From Lachnospiraceae bacterium (GTDB taxonomy: Bacteria > Bacillota > Clostridia > Lachnospirales > Lachnospiraceae): a stretch of DNA of 11,557 nucleotides. The position numbers were made by a program, and so were the translations under genes. Each line of letters begins with the position of its first letter. Within the stretch, counting starts at the first letter, position 1. Shown piece after piece: positions 5,463 to 11,557 of this stretch. Under the pieces are notes generated by a model, which had not been told where the DNA came from, made no database searches, and worked only from the letters and a program-made list of their open reading frames with translations. The stretch is from positions 1 to 11,557 of the forward strand of contig SFNX01000055.1 in assembly GCA_004552595.1 (NCBI GenBank). Direction: 5' to 3'.

Positions 5463-6548
5463 ATGCCATTTAAAATAGTTCGAAATGATATTACAAAAAT
5501 GAATACTGAGGCAATTGTTAATACTGCCAATGACCATCCTACAGTTGGCACAGGATGTGACTTTGCTGTATATAAAGCTGCCGGTTATGACGAACTTTTA
5601 AAGTACAGACAGGATAAGATTGGAATTGTGCAGGAGGGTGAAGCCTTTATTACTCCCGGGTTCAAACTTCAGGCTAAGTATATTATTCATGCAGTAAGTC
5701 CATTTTATATTGATGGAGAGCATGGTGAAGAGAGATTACTTCGTTCTTGCTATAGAAAAAGTCTTGCAATTGCTAAAGAAAACAATATTAAATCAATTTC
5801 ATTTCCGCTGATTTCTACCGGCGGATTTGGTTATCCTAAAGAAGAAGGTATGCGTATAGCAGTAGATGAGATTAATGCGTTCCTTCTTACCAATAGGATG
5901 GATATCACCTTAGTTGTATTTGATAAAAAAGCAACAGAATTAGGTGAGAATATTTATCCTAAGTTACAGGCATACATTGATCATAATTATGTTCTTGAGA
6001 AGCATGATGAAGAATATGGGGACAGGTGCTTTAGTTCATATTGTGAGGATGAACCCGGATATTATGCCCGTGGTATAAGACGAGTTGAATTAGCAGAGCC
6101 AATATGCGAATCAATTGACATTTATGATGAATGTAAAGTGTCAATATGTGATGATGATGAAGATGTAGATAAACTTAATAAAATGTTAAATGAGCGATTG
6201 GCACATAAATCCGATACATTTTCTGAATATCTTCTTTATTTGATTGAATCTAAAGGTATGACGAATGTAGACGTATACAAGAGAGCCATCGTAGATAAAA
6301 GATATTTTGCGAAGCTTAAGAATAATAAGGATTTCCATCCTGAGAAGATTAAGGCACTTTGTCTTTGTGTAGGTGCGAAGCTGAATCTTGATGAAACAAA
6401 GGATTTACTTGCGAGGGCAGGATATGCTTTATCACCCGCAGATATGACAGATATTATCTTTTCTTTCTATATCGAACATAATCATTTTGATGTTATCGAT
6501 ATAGATATTCAGCTCGAAGAACATGGTCTTCCATGTATTATTTCATAA
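5463..6548 (+). CDS. macro domain protein with C-terminal helix-turn-helix-like region
   Basis: This is a 361-residue protein. Residues 1 to about 175 form a macro domain, the fold that binds ADP-ribose and related nucleotides and sometimes removes ADP-ribose from proteins or nucleic acids. Visible motifs are V-N20-T-A-N-D24 (usual N-A-A-N), G29-T-G-C followed by the helix DFAVYKAAG, and the phosphate loop S118-T-G-G-F-G-Y-P125. An acidic linker (about 176-245, with a run of aspartates and glutamates near 228-236) leads to residues 250-325. These look like a Cro/Xre-type helical DNA-binding region (KGMTNVDVYKRAIVDKRYF, then LNLDETKDLLARAGYALS). No partner ADP-ribosyltransferase lies next to it. 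It may sense ADP-ribose-type ligands and bind DNA, or act as a hydrolase; both are inference. A strong terminator follows. Confidence 0.88.
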   Translation: MPFKIVRNDITKMNTEAIVNTANDHPTVGTGCDFAVYKAAGYDELLKYRQDKIGIVQEGEAFITPGFKLQAKYIIHAVSPFYIDGEHGEERLLRSCYRKSLAIAKENNIKSISFPLISTGGFGYPKEEGMRIAVDEINAFLLTNRMDITLVVFDKKATELGENIYPKLQAYIDHNYVLEKHDEEYGDRCFSSYCEDEPGYYARGIRRVELAEPICESIDIYDECKVSICDDDEDVDKLNKMLNERLAHKSDTFSEYLLYLIESKGMTNVDVYKRAIVDKRYFAKLKNNKDFHPEKIKALCLCVGAKLNLDETKDLLARAGYALSPADMTDIIFSFYIEHNHFDVIDIDIQLEEHGLPCIIS

Positions 6549-6555
6549 AAATCTA

Positions 6556-6584
6556 AGGTCGCACTTGATGCGACCTGTTTTTTT
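6556..6584 (+). terminator. intrinsic terminator after the macro gene
   Basis: AGGTCGCA (6556-6563), a 5-base loop and TGCGACCT (6569-6576) form a perfect 8-bp stem followed by GTTTTTTT. It should separate the macro gene from the vWA gene. Confidence 0.93.
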
Positions 6585-6655
6585 ATCTTGTTGTATAAAA
6601 TGAGTCCATAAGGTAGTTAATAAACAACGAACAAATACCAAGGAGGACAAATTTT

Positions 6656-7333
6656 ATGCGTAAAGGTTTAACAGAAGTAGTATTTATTTTAGACAGAAGT
6701 GGTTCTATGAGCGGTCTTGAGGCCGATACAATTGGAGGCTTCAATTCGATGATTGAAAAGCAACGCAAGGAAGAGGGAGAAGCATATATTTCAACAGTGC
6801 TTTTTGATGATCAGTCAGAGGTCTTGTATGACAGAGTACCGGTAGGCAAAGTAGAACCTATGAATGAAAATCAGTATTATGTAAGAGGTTGTACAGCGCT
6901 TCTTGATGCACTTGGCGGAGCTATTCATCATATAGCTAATGTTCATAGGTATGCAAGAGAAGAGGACAGACCTGAAAAGACTTTATTCATCATTACAACA
7001 GATGGTATGGAAAACGCAAGCCGCAAGTATTCCTTTGATAAAGTGAAGAAGATGGTTGAGAAGGAAAAAGAAAAGTATGGATGGGAATTCCTTTTCTTAG
7101 GAGCAAATATTGATGCAATTGAAGTTGCCGGCAGATTTGGTATTGATACTGACAGAGCAATTAATTATGAGTGCGACAAGGAAGGAACAGCTTTGAATTA
7201 CAGAGTACTCTCTGAAACAGTTTCAGCAGTTCGTAGATCTAAGAGCAGGGCTGAAATGGAAGAAGCAGTATTTGCCTGCTGTGCACCGATTAGAGAGGAT
7301 TATAAGAGGCGTCATAAATTTAAGAGGGTGTAA
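6656..7333 (+). CDS. von Willebrand factor A (vWA) domain protein
   Basis: This 225-residue protein is essentially a single vWA domain, a metal-dependent protein interaction module. The MIDAS site is intact: D13-R-S15-G-S17, T80 in RGCTALLDAL, and D116 in ITTDGMEN. There is no signal peptide or transmembrane segment, so it should be cytoplasmic, like the TerY-style vWA proteins rather than surface adhesins. The C-terminal tail is basic and rich in R and K. AGGAGG stands nine bases before ATG 6656. A terminator lies just upstream, so it probably has its own promoter; TATAAA at 6594-6599 is a possible -10 box without a clear -35. Such proteins often scaffold AAA+ or macro domain partners, and both are adjacent here; that link is inference. 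Confidence 0.92.
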   Translation: MRKGLTEVVFILDRSGSMSGLEADTIGGFNSMIEKQRKEEGEAYISTVLFDDQSEVLYDRVPVGKVEPMNENQYYVRGCTALLDALGGAIHHIANVHRYAREEDRPEKTLFIITTDGMENASRKYSFDKVKKMVEKEKEKYGWEFLFLGANIDAIEVAGRFGIDTDRAINYECDKEGTALNYRVLSETVSAVRRSKSRAEMEEAVFACCAPIREDYKRRHKFKRV

Positions 7334-7354
7334 TTCGCCTGATGCCGTGACTAT

Positions 7355-7383
7355 TTGATATAACCATATTTTTGTGATATTTT
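7355..7383 (+). promoter_or_regulatory. candidate promoter for the sigma/anti-sigma operon
   Basis: TTGATA (7355-7360), 17 bp, TATTTT (7378-7383). It is a fair sigma-A type match in AT-rich sequence, 47 bases before the sigma gene. I did not find a clear ECF-type autoregulatory promoter. Confidence 0.4.
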
Positions 7384-7429
7384 TATTGGTTCGTGCGTTT
7401 TATTATTAGAGGGGCACGGAGGATAAGGG

Positions 7430-7927
7430 ATGAACGTCACAGAATATAATTCATGTGTAGACAAGTATTTGAAAATGGTATACCGAATTTCCTTTCATTA
7501 TTTCGGAAACAGGGAGGATGCCGAGGATGTATCTCAGGATGTGTTTTTGAAGTTGTATTCCCACAATACAAAATTTGAAAGTGAAGAAGAACTAAAGGCA
7601 TGGTTAATCAGAGTTACAACAAATACATGCCACAGTTATTTCAGAAATCCGTTTAGGAAAAGGAAAACCGAAATTGATGAAAAGGAAATTGAAAACATTG
7701 TCGGTAGCAGTTCGAGTGAACAGGAAATTATTAATAGGAAAGTTGTTATGGATGCGGTGATGTCTCTCCCTGAGCGCTATAGGATTGTTGTTTATCTGTA
7801 TTATTATGAAGAATACTCAATTTGCCAGATCAGTAACACCCTGAATATTAAAGAGACAACAATCCAGACGCGATTATCAAGAGCGCGTGAAAAGTTAAAA
7901 AGTGTTTTGAAAGACTGTTTTCCGTGA
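7430..7927 (+). CDS. ECF-type RNA polymerase sigma factor (sigma-70 family)
   Basis: At 165 residues this has the normal length for an extracytoplasmic-function sigma factor, which redirects RNA polymerase in response to a stress signal. Region 2 spans about residues 8-75 (YFGNREDAEDVSQDVFLKLY, then LKAWLIRVTTNTC, matching the -10 recognition helices). Region 4 spans about 106-160 (MSLPERYRIVVYLYYYE, then the helix-turn-helix ISNTLNIKETTIQTRLSRAREKL). Regions 1 and 3 are absent, as expected. CGGAGG stands seven bases before ATG 7430. The putative anti-sigma gene follows after 15 bases in the same operon. The inducing signal and regulon cannot be told. Confidence 0.95.
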   Translation: MNVTEYNSCVDKYLKMVYRISFHYFGNREDAEDVSQDVFLKLYSHNTKFESEEELKAWLIRVTTNTCHSYFRNPFRKRKTEIDEKEIENIVGSSSSEQEIINRKVVMDAVMSLPERYRIVVYLYYYEEYSICQISNTLNIKETTIQTRLSRAREKLKSVLKDCFP

Positions 7928-7942
7928 AGAAAGGAGTTCACT

Positions 7943-8683
7943 ATGAAGTTTACAGAAACGTACAAAGATATAATGAGTGATCTTCAGCCTTCTCCTGAGT
8001 TACAGGACAGATTGCAAATCAGACAGGAGGCAAAGAGTATGAGATTTACTAAGAAGAAAGCACTTATCGTGGCTGCTGCAGCATGTATGCTTGTTGGAAC
8101 AACCGTTTTTGCATCAGGAAAAATTGCTTCTTACAGAAGCTGGTCAGGTCCAAATGATGAGATTGCATCTTATGAAGACGCTGTATCTAAGTCAGGAGAA
8201 GTCGGAAGCACGCTTACTATTCCTGAGGCTTTTTCTAACGGATATACTTATGATTCGGCTAATACAATGGGCTTTCAGGGACTTGATGAAAATGGAAATG
8301 TTATCGTTAACGGAACTGAATTGTGTGCAAGATATGTTAAGGATTCCATGCCGGAAATTAGCTTATTCGTCAATAAGTCATATGAGGATGAAGGTGAAAT
8401 ATATTCAGTTGATGAAAGAGTAATAGGAGATACAACAGTATACCTTAACGAGACAACATATAAATTTGTGCCAGAGGGCTATGAAATTACAAAAGAGGAT
8501 GAGGAAAACATGAAAGACCCTCATTTTGAAATGTCATACGGCTCTAGTGAGGTCGAAATTAAGAATAACAGTGGAATCAGCTTCAATAAGGACGGAATTC
8601 ACTATAATATGTTCGCCTGGGATTCTGATATGACAGCAGATGAATGGTACGAAATGGCAGCAGAATTAATTTCCAACAATTAA
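7943..8683 (+). CDS. single-pass membrane protein, probable anti-sigma factor
   Basis: This 246-residue protein is likely to hold the upstream ECF sigma factor at the membrane. A cytoplasmic N-terminus of about 38 residues, including MSDLQPSPELQDRLQ, is followed by one transmembrane segment (about 40-57, ALIVAAAACMLVGTTVFA) after a basic KKK. An extracytoplasmic domain of about 190 residues with many acidic and aromatic positions follows. There is no zinc-binding H-x3-C-x2-C motif, so it is not a ZAS-type anti-sigma factor. The outer part I cannot assign with certainty; it resembles the DUF4179/DUF4367-like exported domains that follow sigma genes in Clostridia. AAAGGAG precedes ATG 7943, and the 15-base gap to the sigma gene suggests coupled expression. 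It ends at a strong terminator. Confidence 0.75.
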   Translation: MKFTETYKDIMSDLQPSPELQDRLQIRQEAKSMRFTKKKALIVAAAACMLVGTTVFASGKIASYRSWSGPNDEIASYEDAVSKSGEVGSTLTIPEAFSNGYTYDSANTMGFQGLDENGNVIVNGTELCARYVKDSMPEISLFVNKSYEDEGEIYSVDERVIGDTTVYLNETTYKFVPEGYEITKEDEENMKDPHFEMSYGSSEVEIKNNSGISFNKDGIHYNMFAWDSDMTADEWYEMAAELISNN

Positions 8684-8689
8684 CACAAG

Positions 8690-8714
8690 AAACCCGCGGT
8701 TATGCCGCGGGTTT
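8690..8714. terminator. bidirectional terminator between convergent units
   Basis: AAACCCGCGG (8690-8699) pairs perfectly with CCGCGGGTTT (8705-8714) around a 5-base loop. TTTTC follows on the plus strand and TTTCTTGTGTT on the minus strand. It ends the sigma/anti-sigma operon and directly adjoins the stop codon of the minus-strand sugar kinase, so it probably serves both. Confidence 0.92.
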
Positions 8715-8715
8715 T

Positions 8716-9513
8716 CTAAAATCCTCCATAATGCGACAGAGTCTCTGTTGCAAACTGTGTTCCAACCTTCATTGCCTCATAAATGTCTCCATTTATCATG
8801 TGAGAACATACAAATCCCGCATGATAGCTATCACCACATCCGGTAGTGTCAATGATTTCTGTAACCTCATCAGCCGGGACAGTATACTCCTTACCGTTAT
8901 GATAAGTAACACTTCCTTTATCTGCTAAAGACATGTTAAACAGCCCCGGATACTTATTCGAGAAATCGGCAAATTTGGAGAGCAGGTTTTCTTCGCCGCT
9001 TATCATGAAATAGTCAACGTAAGGGGCATATTTTTCCATGTCTTCAAAATCACGATATTCAAGAAAATCAACAGCGAGCTTAAAGCTACTTGATTTTTTC
9101 AAATCTATGATTTGCTTAAAGCAGCCTGCATAGAAATGAACAAAAACTACATCGGATTTCCTGACAAACTCAAGCTCATCCTGAGTAAGAAGCATCTTGT
9201 CAACAATATCTCCGGTCCATGAATCTTCTTTATAATATCTATCGCCATTCTGAGTAAGGTAAGTTCGATTATTCGCTGTGACTTTGTCCTTCTCAATTCT
9301 TACGTGACTTACATCAATGTTTTTATTCGAAATAGAATCCATAATGCAGTCGGCATAAGAATCTTGACCTACAGCACCTAAAAGGGAAACTTTGATTTCG
9401 TCAAATCGTGACGCATGAGCAGCAAAATTAAGCGCCTCGCCGCCTGCACGCATTTCATTAGTTCCATCGAAAACATCAACGCAAAGACACGGAAGTGACA
9501 CTAATTTAATCAC
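8716..9513 (-). CDS. PfkB-family sugar kinase, fructoselysine 6-kinase-like
   Basis: This 265-residue ribokinase-fold enzyme transfers phosphate from ATP to a sugar or sugar-amine. The N-terminal substrate motif is G24-G25-E-A-L-N-F-A. The C-terminal PfkB signature is D222-T-T-G-C-G-D228-S with D228 as catalytic base, followed by HAGF. The ending (GTQFATETLSHYGGF) and GG-x-A-L/V-N-x-A resemble FrlD, fructoselysine 6-kinase, more than ribokinase or phosphofructokinase, and the short length fits. The start is GTG (reverse complement of 9511-9513) with AAGGAGGA in front. A TATAAT box lies on the minus strand at 9593-9598 without a clear -35. No deglycase or sugar transporter is adjacent, so the substrate is a guess. 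It may be read from the upstream EAL gene, 113 bases away. Confidence 0.85.
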   Translation of the reverse strand: MIKLVSLPCLCVDVFDGTNEMRAGGEALNFAAHASRFDEIKVSLLGAVGQDSYADCIMDSISNKNIDVSHVRIEKDKVTANNRTYLTQNGDRYYKEDSWTGDIVDKMLLTQDELEFVRKSDVVFVHFYAGCFKQIIDLKKSSSFKLAVDFLEYRDFEDMEKYAPYVDYFMISGEENLLSKFADFSNKYPGLFNMSLADKGSVTYHNGKEYTVPADEVTEIIDTTGCGDSYHAGFVCSHMINGDIYEAMKVGTQFATETLSHYGGF

Positions 9514-9520
9514 AATAATA

Positions 9521-9528
9521 TCCTCCTT
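9521..9528 (-). promoter_or_regulatory. ribosome binding site deciding the GTG start of the sugar kinase
   Basis: On the minus strand AAGGAGGA stands seven bases before GTG. No ATG in the same frame fits the PfkB N-terminus as well. Confidence 0.75.
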
Positions 9529-9626
9529 GGATTAAGTAAATCCCGATTCGGTTAGAGCTTTCCGACAAAAGTGGATGAATTTTAAGGCATTAATTATATT
9601 AAGTATTCTAACATGGCATTTTGCTT

Positions 9627-11417
9627 CTATAACAATTTCTCGTATTCCTCAACGGGAAGCGGTTTGCTGTAATAATATCCTTGAACAATTTCACATCCAA
9701 AGTCTCGCAGTAAATCCACCTGCTCCTTATTCTCAGCGCCTTCTGCAAGACAGCGCATGTTTAAATCCTTTGCTAACGCAATAATTTGTTTTACTACAGC
9801 ACAGCTTTTAGTGTATTCATTCGATTTACCGATTCTATCGACAAAGGACTTATCGATTTTCAACGTATCAAAAGGCATGATCGGCAGTAAAGACAAAGAC
9901 GAATAACCTGTTCCAAAATCATCCATAGATAATTTGAAACCTTGATGTTTAAGTTTTTCAATAATCTTAATCATAGTATCCTGATTGTCATACATGGCAC
10001 TTTCCGTGAGTTCAAAATCTATGAGCGAATGATCCACACCAAACGAATCTACAATTTCCGTAAGATGTTCCACAAGGCCGGGGATCCCAATACTTTTCCT
10101 TGATACATTCACAGAAATCGGATATAGCGGTTTTCCCTGTTTCTCCCATTCTTTCAGTTTAATACATACCTTTTTTAAGACTATATCATCTAACTTTGTA
10201 ATCAGCCCGTCTTCTTCAAACAAAGGAATGAATATTCCCGGACTCAGTATATTTTTCCCCATATATTTCCATCTGATAAGTGCCTCAGCACCTTTTATTT
10301 TTTCTGTCTTGATATCATATTTGGGCTGAAGATATACCATAAACTCATCACGTGCAATCGCTGTATCAAGATACGATCTCAATTGGATTGCTCTGTTTTG
10401 CTTATCGTTCATTTCATCCGTAAAGAAGATGAGTTCTGTTTTGTACGGTTTTGTTCCAAAAGCCTTGGCCTGTTTTCCTGCATCGGCTACACGATCGCCC
10501 ATTTCAATGGTAGTTCTCATAGGAACAATACCACAGCGATAGTATATGCGATAGTTTTTATCCGCATCCAAGTAAGAGATGCTGTCAAAGAATTCGTATA
10601 ATTTTTCTCTTGTTTCAGCCTCGGGCATATCCTTTATCATCATAGCAAAGTTATCATTGTCGCACCTTGCGCTAAAATAGATCCAATCCGTCTTTTCCAT
10701 TTGATTAGTGATATCCGTTAGTAACTGATTTGCAACCAGGTGTCCGTAGATAACATTTATTGCTTTAAAATCCTTAATATCGAAAAAAACGAACGAATAG
10801 TCTTGGACACCATAATTATGAAACCAAGCAATACGAGGCCAAAGGTAATTCCAGTTGTAATATCCTGTAATATAATCATGATAATACATGTGTTTATATT
10901 TTGACGACTCATCCTCTTGTAAAGCGGTTGTATCATCAGGTGATAATTCGGCCTCTATTAATACGCGGATCTGATCATTCACCGAAAAAACCTGAATAAT
11001 TTCCGGGTTCTCTTTGGCAGCACAGATTCCGCCTATGTGATAGTATTTTTCTTTTTCAGATTTGCATATTAAATCAATATGATTTCTTACCGTTTCGTCG
11101 TTAATCTCTTTATCGCCATCGTCAAACATCAAGTCCAAACGAAATACCGTAGGCGGAAGCGTGATGTCTAAAAGACCCTCCGGATAGGATATTCTGTCGT
11201 CATCCTGTCTATATTCAATTCCAATTCCATTTAGCGTGGTGTACGCATCCTTTATGAGAAACAATCCCGGATGACCGTATGTTCCAAATGCACCTTCATA
11301 TTGCATTATTTTTTCCGGCATTACACCATGATAAAAGTTGTCAATGTCCTCTTGCGTCGCATTCATATAATATAATTTTCTTGTCGGACGAAAAGAGTAG
11401 GAACTAATTATATGCAT
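9627..11417 (-). CDS. GGDEF-EAL protein: degenerate GGDEF, probably active c-di-GMP phosphodiesterase
   Basis: This 596-residue cytoplasmic protein has three parts. Residues 1 to about 175 are an N-terminal region without a recognised motif, perhaps a sensory domain. About 178-335 is a GGDEF fold (start HDYITGYYNWNYL, core VFFDIKDFKAINVIYGH) in which the signature loop is ruined: R251-C-D-N-D-N-F257 instead of R-G-G-D-E-F. About 345-595 is an EAL domain with all main catalytic positions: E378-A-L, N437 in NVS, E469 in FELTE, D499-D500 in MDDFGTGYSS, K520 in LKIDKSF, E559 in AEGAE, and Q579 in QGYYYSKP. It should hydrolyse c-di-GMP, with the GGDEF part structural or a GTP sensor. No transmembrane segment was found. 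AAGGGGG stands before the ATG at 11417. Confidence 0.95.
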   Translation of the reverse strand: MHIISSYSFRPTRKLYYMNATQEDIDNFYHGVMPEKIMQYEGAFGTYGHPGLFLIKDAYTTLNGIGIEYRQDDDRISYPEGLLDITLPPTVFRLDLMFDDGDKEINDETVRNHIDLICKSEKEKYYHIGGICAAKENPEIIQVFSVNDQIRVLIEAELSPDDTTALQEDESSKYKHMYYHDYITGYYNWNYLWPRIAWFHNYGVQDYSFVFFDIKDFKAINVIYGHLVANQLLTDITNQMEKTDWIYFSARCDNDNFAMMIKDMPEAETREKLYEFFDSISYLDADKNYRIYYRCGIVPMRTTIEMGDRVADAGKQAKAFGTKPYKTELIFFTDEMNDKQNRAIQLRSYLDTAIARDEFMVYLQPKYDIKTEKIKGAEALIRWKYMGKNILSPGIFIPLFEEDGLITKLDDIVLKKVCIKLKEWEKQGKPLYPISVNVSRKSIGIPGLVEHLTEIVDSFGVDHSLIDFELTESAMYDNQDTMIKIIEKLKHQGFKLSMDDFGTGYSSLSLLPIMPFDTLKIDKSFVDRIGKSNEYTKSCAVVKQIIALAKDLNMRCLAEGAENKEQVDLLRDFGCEIVQGYYYSKPLPVEEYEKLL

Positions 11418-11492
11418 TTTTAACCCCCTTCTGGATATTCAGATTTCCATGATCATTAATACTGTCTGGATCGCATTCAAATGCGGCGCCGG

Positions 11493-11557
11493 TTATTTTT
11501 TAGCTTCTGCTAACTGTCGATTAAGTTCTTCAATCTCAGCATCCACTTTTGCGATTT
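11493..11557 (-). CDS. C-terminal end of an unidentified protein (partial)
   Basis: On the minus strand an open frame entering from the right edge ends at TAA (11493-11495). Its last 20 residues, ending VDAEIEELNRQLAEAKK, are a charged heptad-like coiled-coil tail. That is too little to identify the protein. The gap of 75 bases to the ATG of the GGDEF-EAL gene, with no T-rich terminator, allows co-transcription. Confidence 0.6.
   Translation of the reverse strand, partial: IAKVDAEIEELNRQLAEAKK

Noticed and set aside
5463..6548. DarTG-type toxin-antitoxin pair
   Set aside because: A DarG-like antitoxin needs a neighbouring DarT ADP-ribosyltransferase; neither adjacent gene encodes one.
8091..8928. 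Overlapping plus-strand frames inside the anti-sigma gene and across the terminator
   Set aside because: They are out of frame with well-supported genes, cross a GC-rich terminator hairpin and run antisense to the sugar kinase.
11472..11485. Terminator between the right-edge gene and the GGDEF-EAL gene
   Set aside because: CGCATT-CA-AATGCG is a short dyad without a T run on either strand.

Overview
The window looks like chromosome from a low-GC Gram-positive of the class Clostridia, most likely a member of the Lachnospiraceae. The reasons are the AT-rich codon use, strong AGGAGG-type ribosome binding sites, a CIRCE heat-shock operator, and protein types common in that family: a short FtsH, a COG1373/DUF4143 ATPase, a macro domain-HTH fusion, and a degenerate-GGDEF/EAL protein. 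The family assignment is inference from protein style; no rRNA or tRNA is present to settle it.

Left part (1-3783, plus strand). Positions 1-98 hold nothing I recognise. A perfect, extended CIRCE operator overlaps a good sigma-A promoter. It drives only a 33-codon reading frame that looks like an Hsp20 gene with its middle deleted, followed by a hairpin terminator. Next come ftsH (membrane AAA+ zinc protease), a 43-codon frame whose stop touches the GTG start of an arginase/agmatinase-superfamily enzyme, and a YbgC/FadM-type acyl-CoA thioesterase. The 3' end of the thioesterase gene is partly duplicated just downstream.

Middle part (3784-7333, plus strand). A 15-bp palindrome and four 33-bp tandem repeats lead into a COG1373-type ATPase with a DUF4143/nuclease-like C-terminus. 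Then come a macro domain protein with a C-terminal helix-turn-helix-like region, a terminator, and a von Willebrand A (MIDAS) protein. ATPase, ADP-ribose-type binding module and vWA scaffold side by side, with an elaborate repeat leader, make this the most plausible place for an undescribed conflict or stress-response module. No gene here has a provable function, and the terminator argues against a single transcript.

Right part (7334-11557). An ECF sigma factor and a single-pass membrane protein, probably its anti-sigma factor, form a two-gene operon. It ends at a strong GC-rich hairpin shared with the convergent minus-strand genes. Those are, in transcription order, the last 20 codons of an unknown coiled-coil-like protein at the right edge, a GGDEF-EAL protein with a ruined GGDEF motif but an intact-looking EAL active site (a probable c-di-GMP phosphodiesterase), and a PfkB-family sugar kinase resembling fructoselysine 6-kinase, which starts at GTG.

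No insertion sequence, integrase, CRISPR array, tRNA or rRNA was seen. Noncoding stretches are all shorter than about 250 bases.
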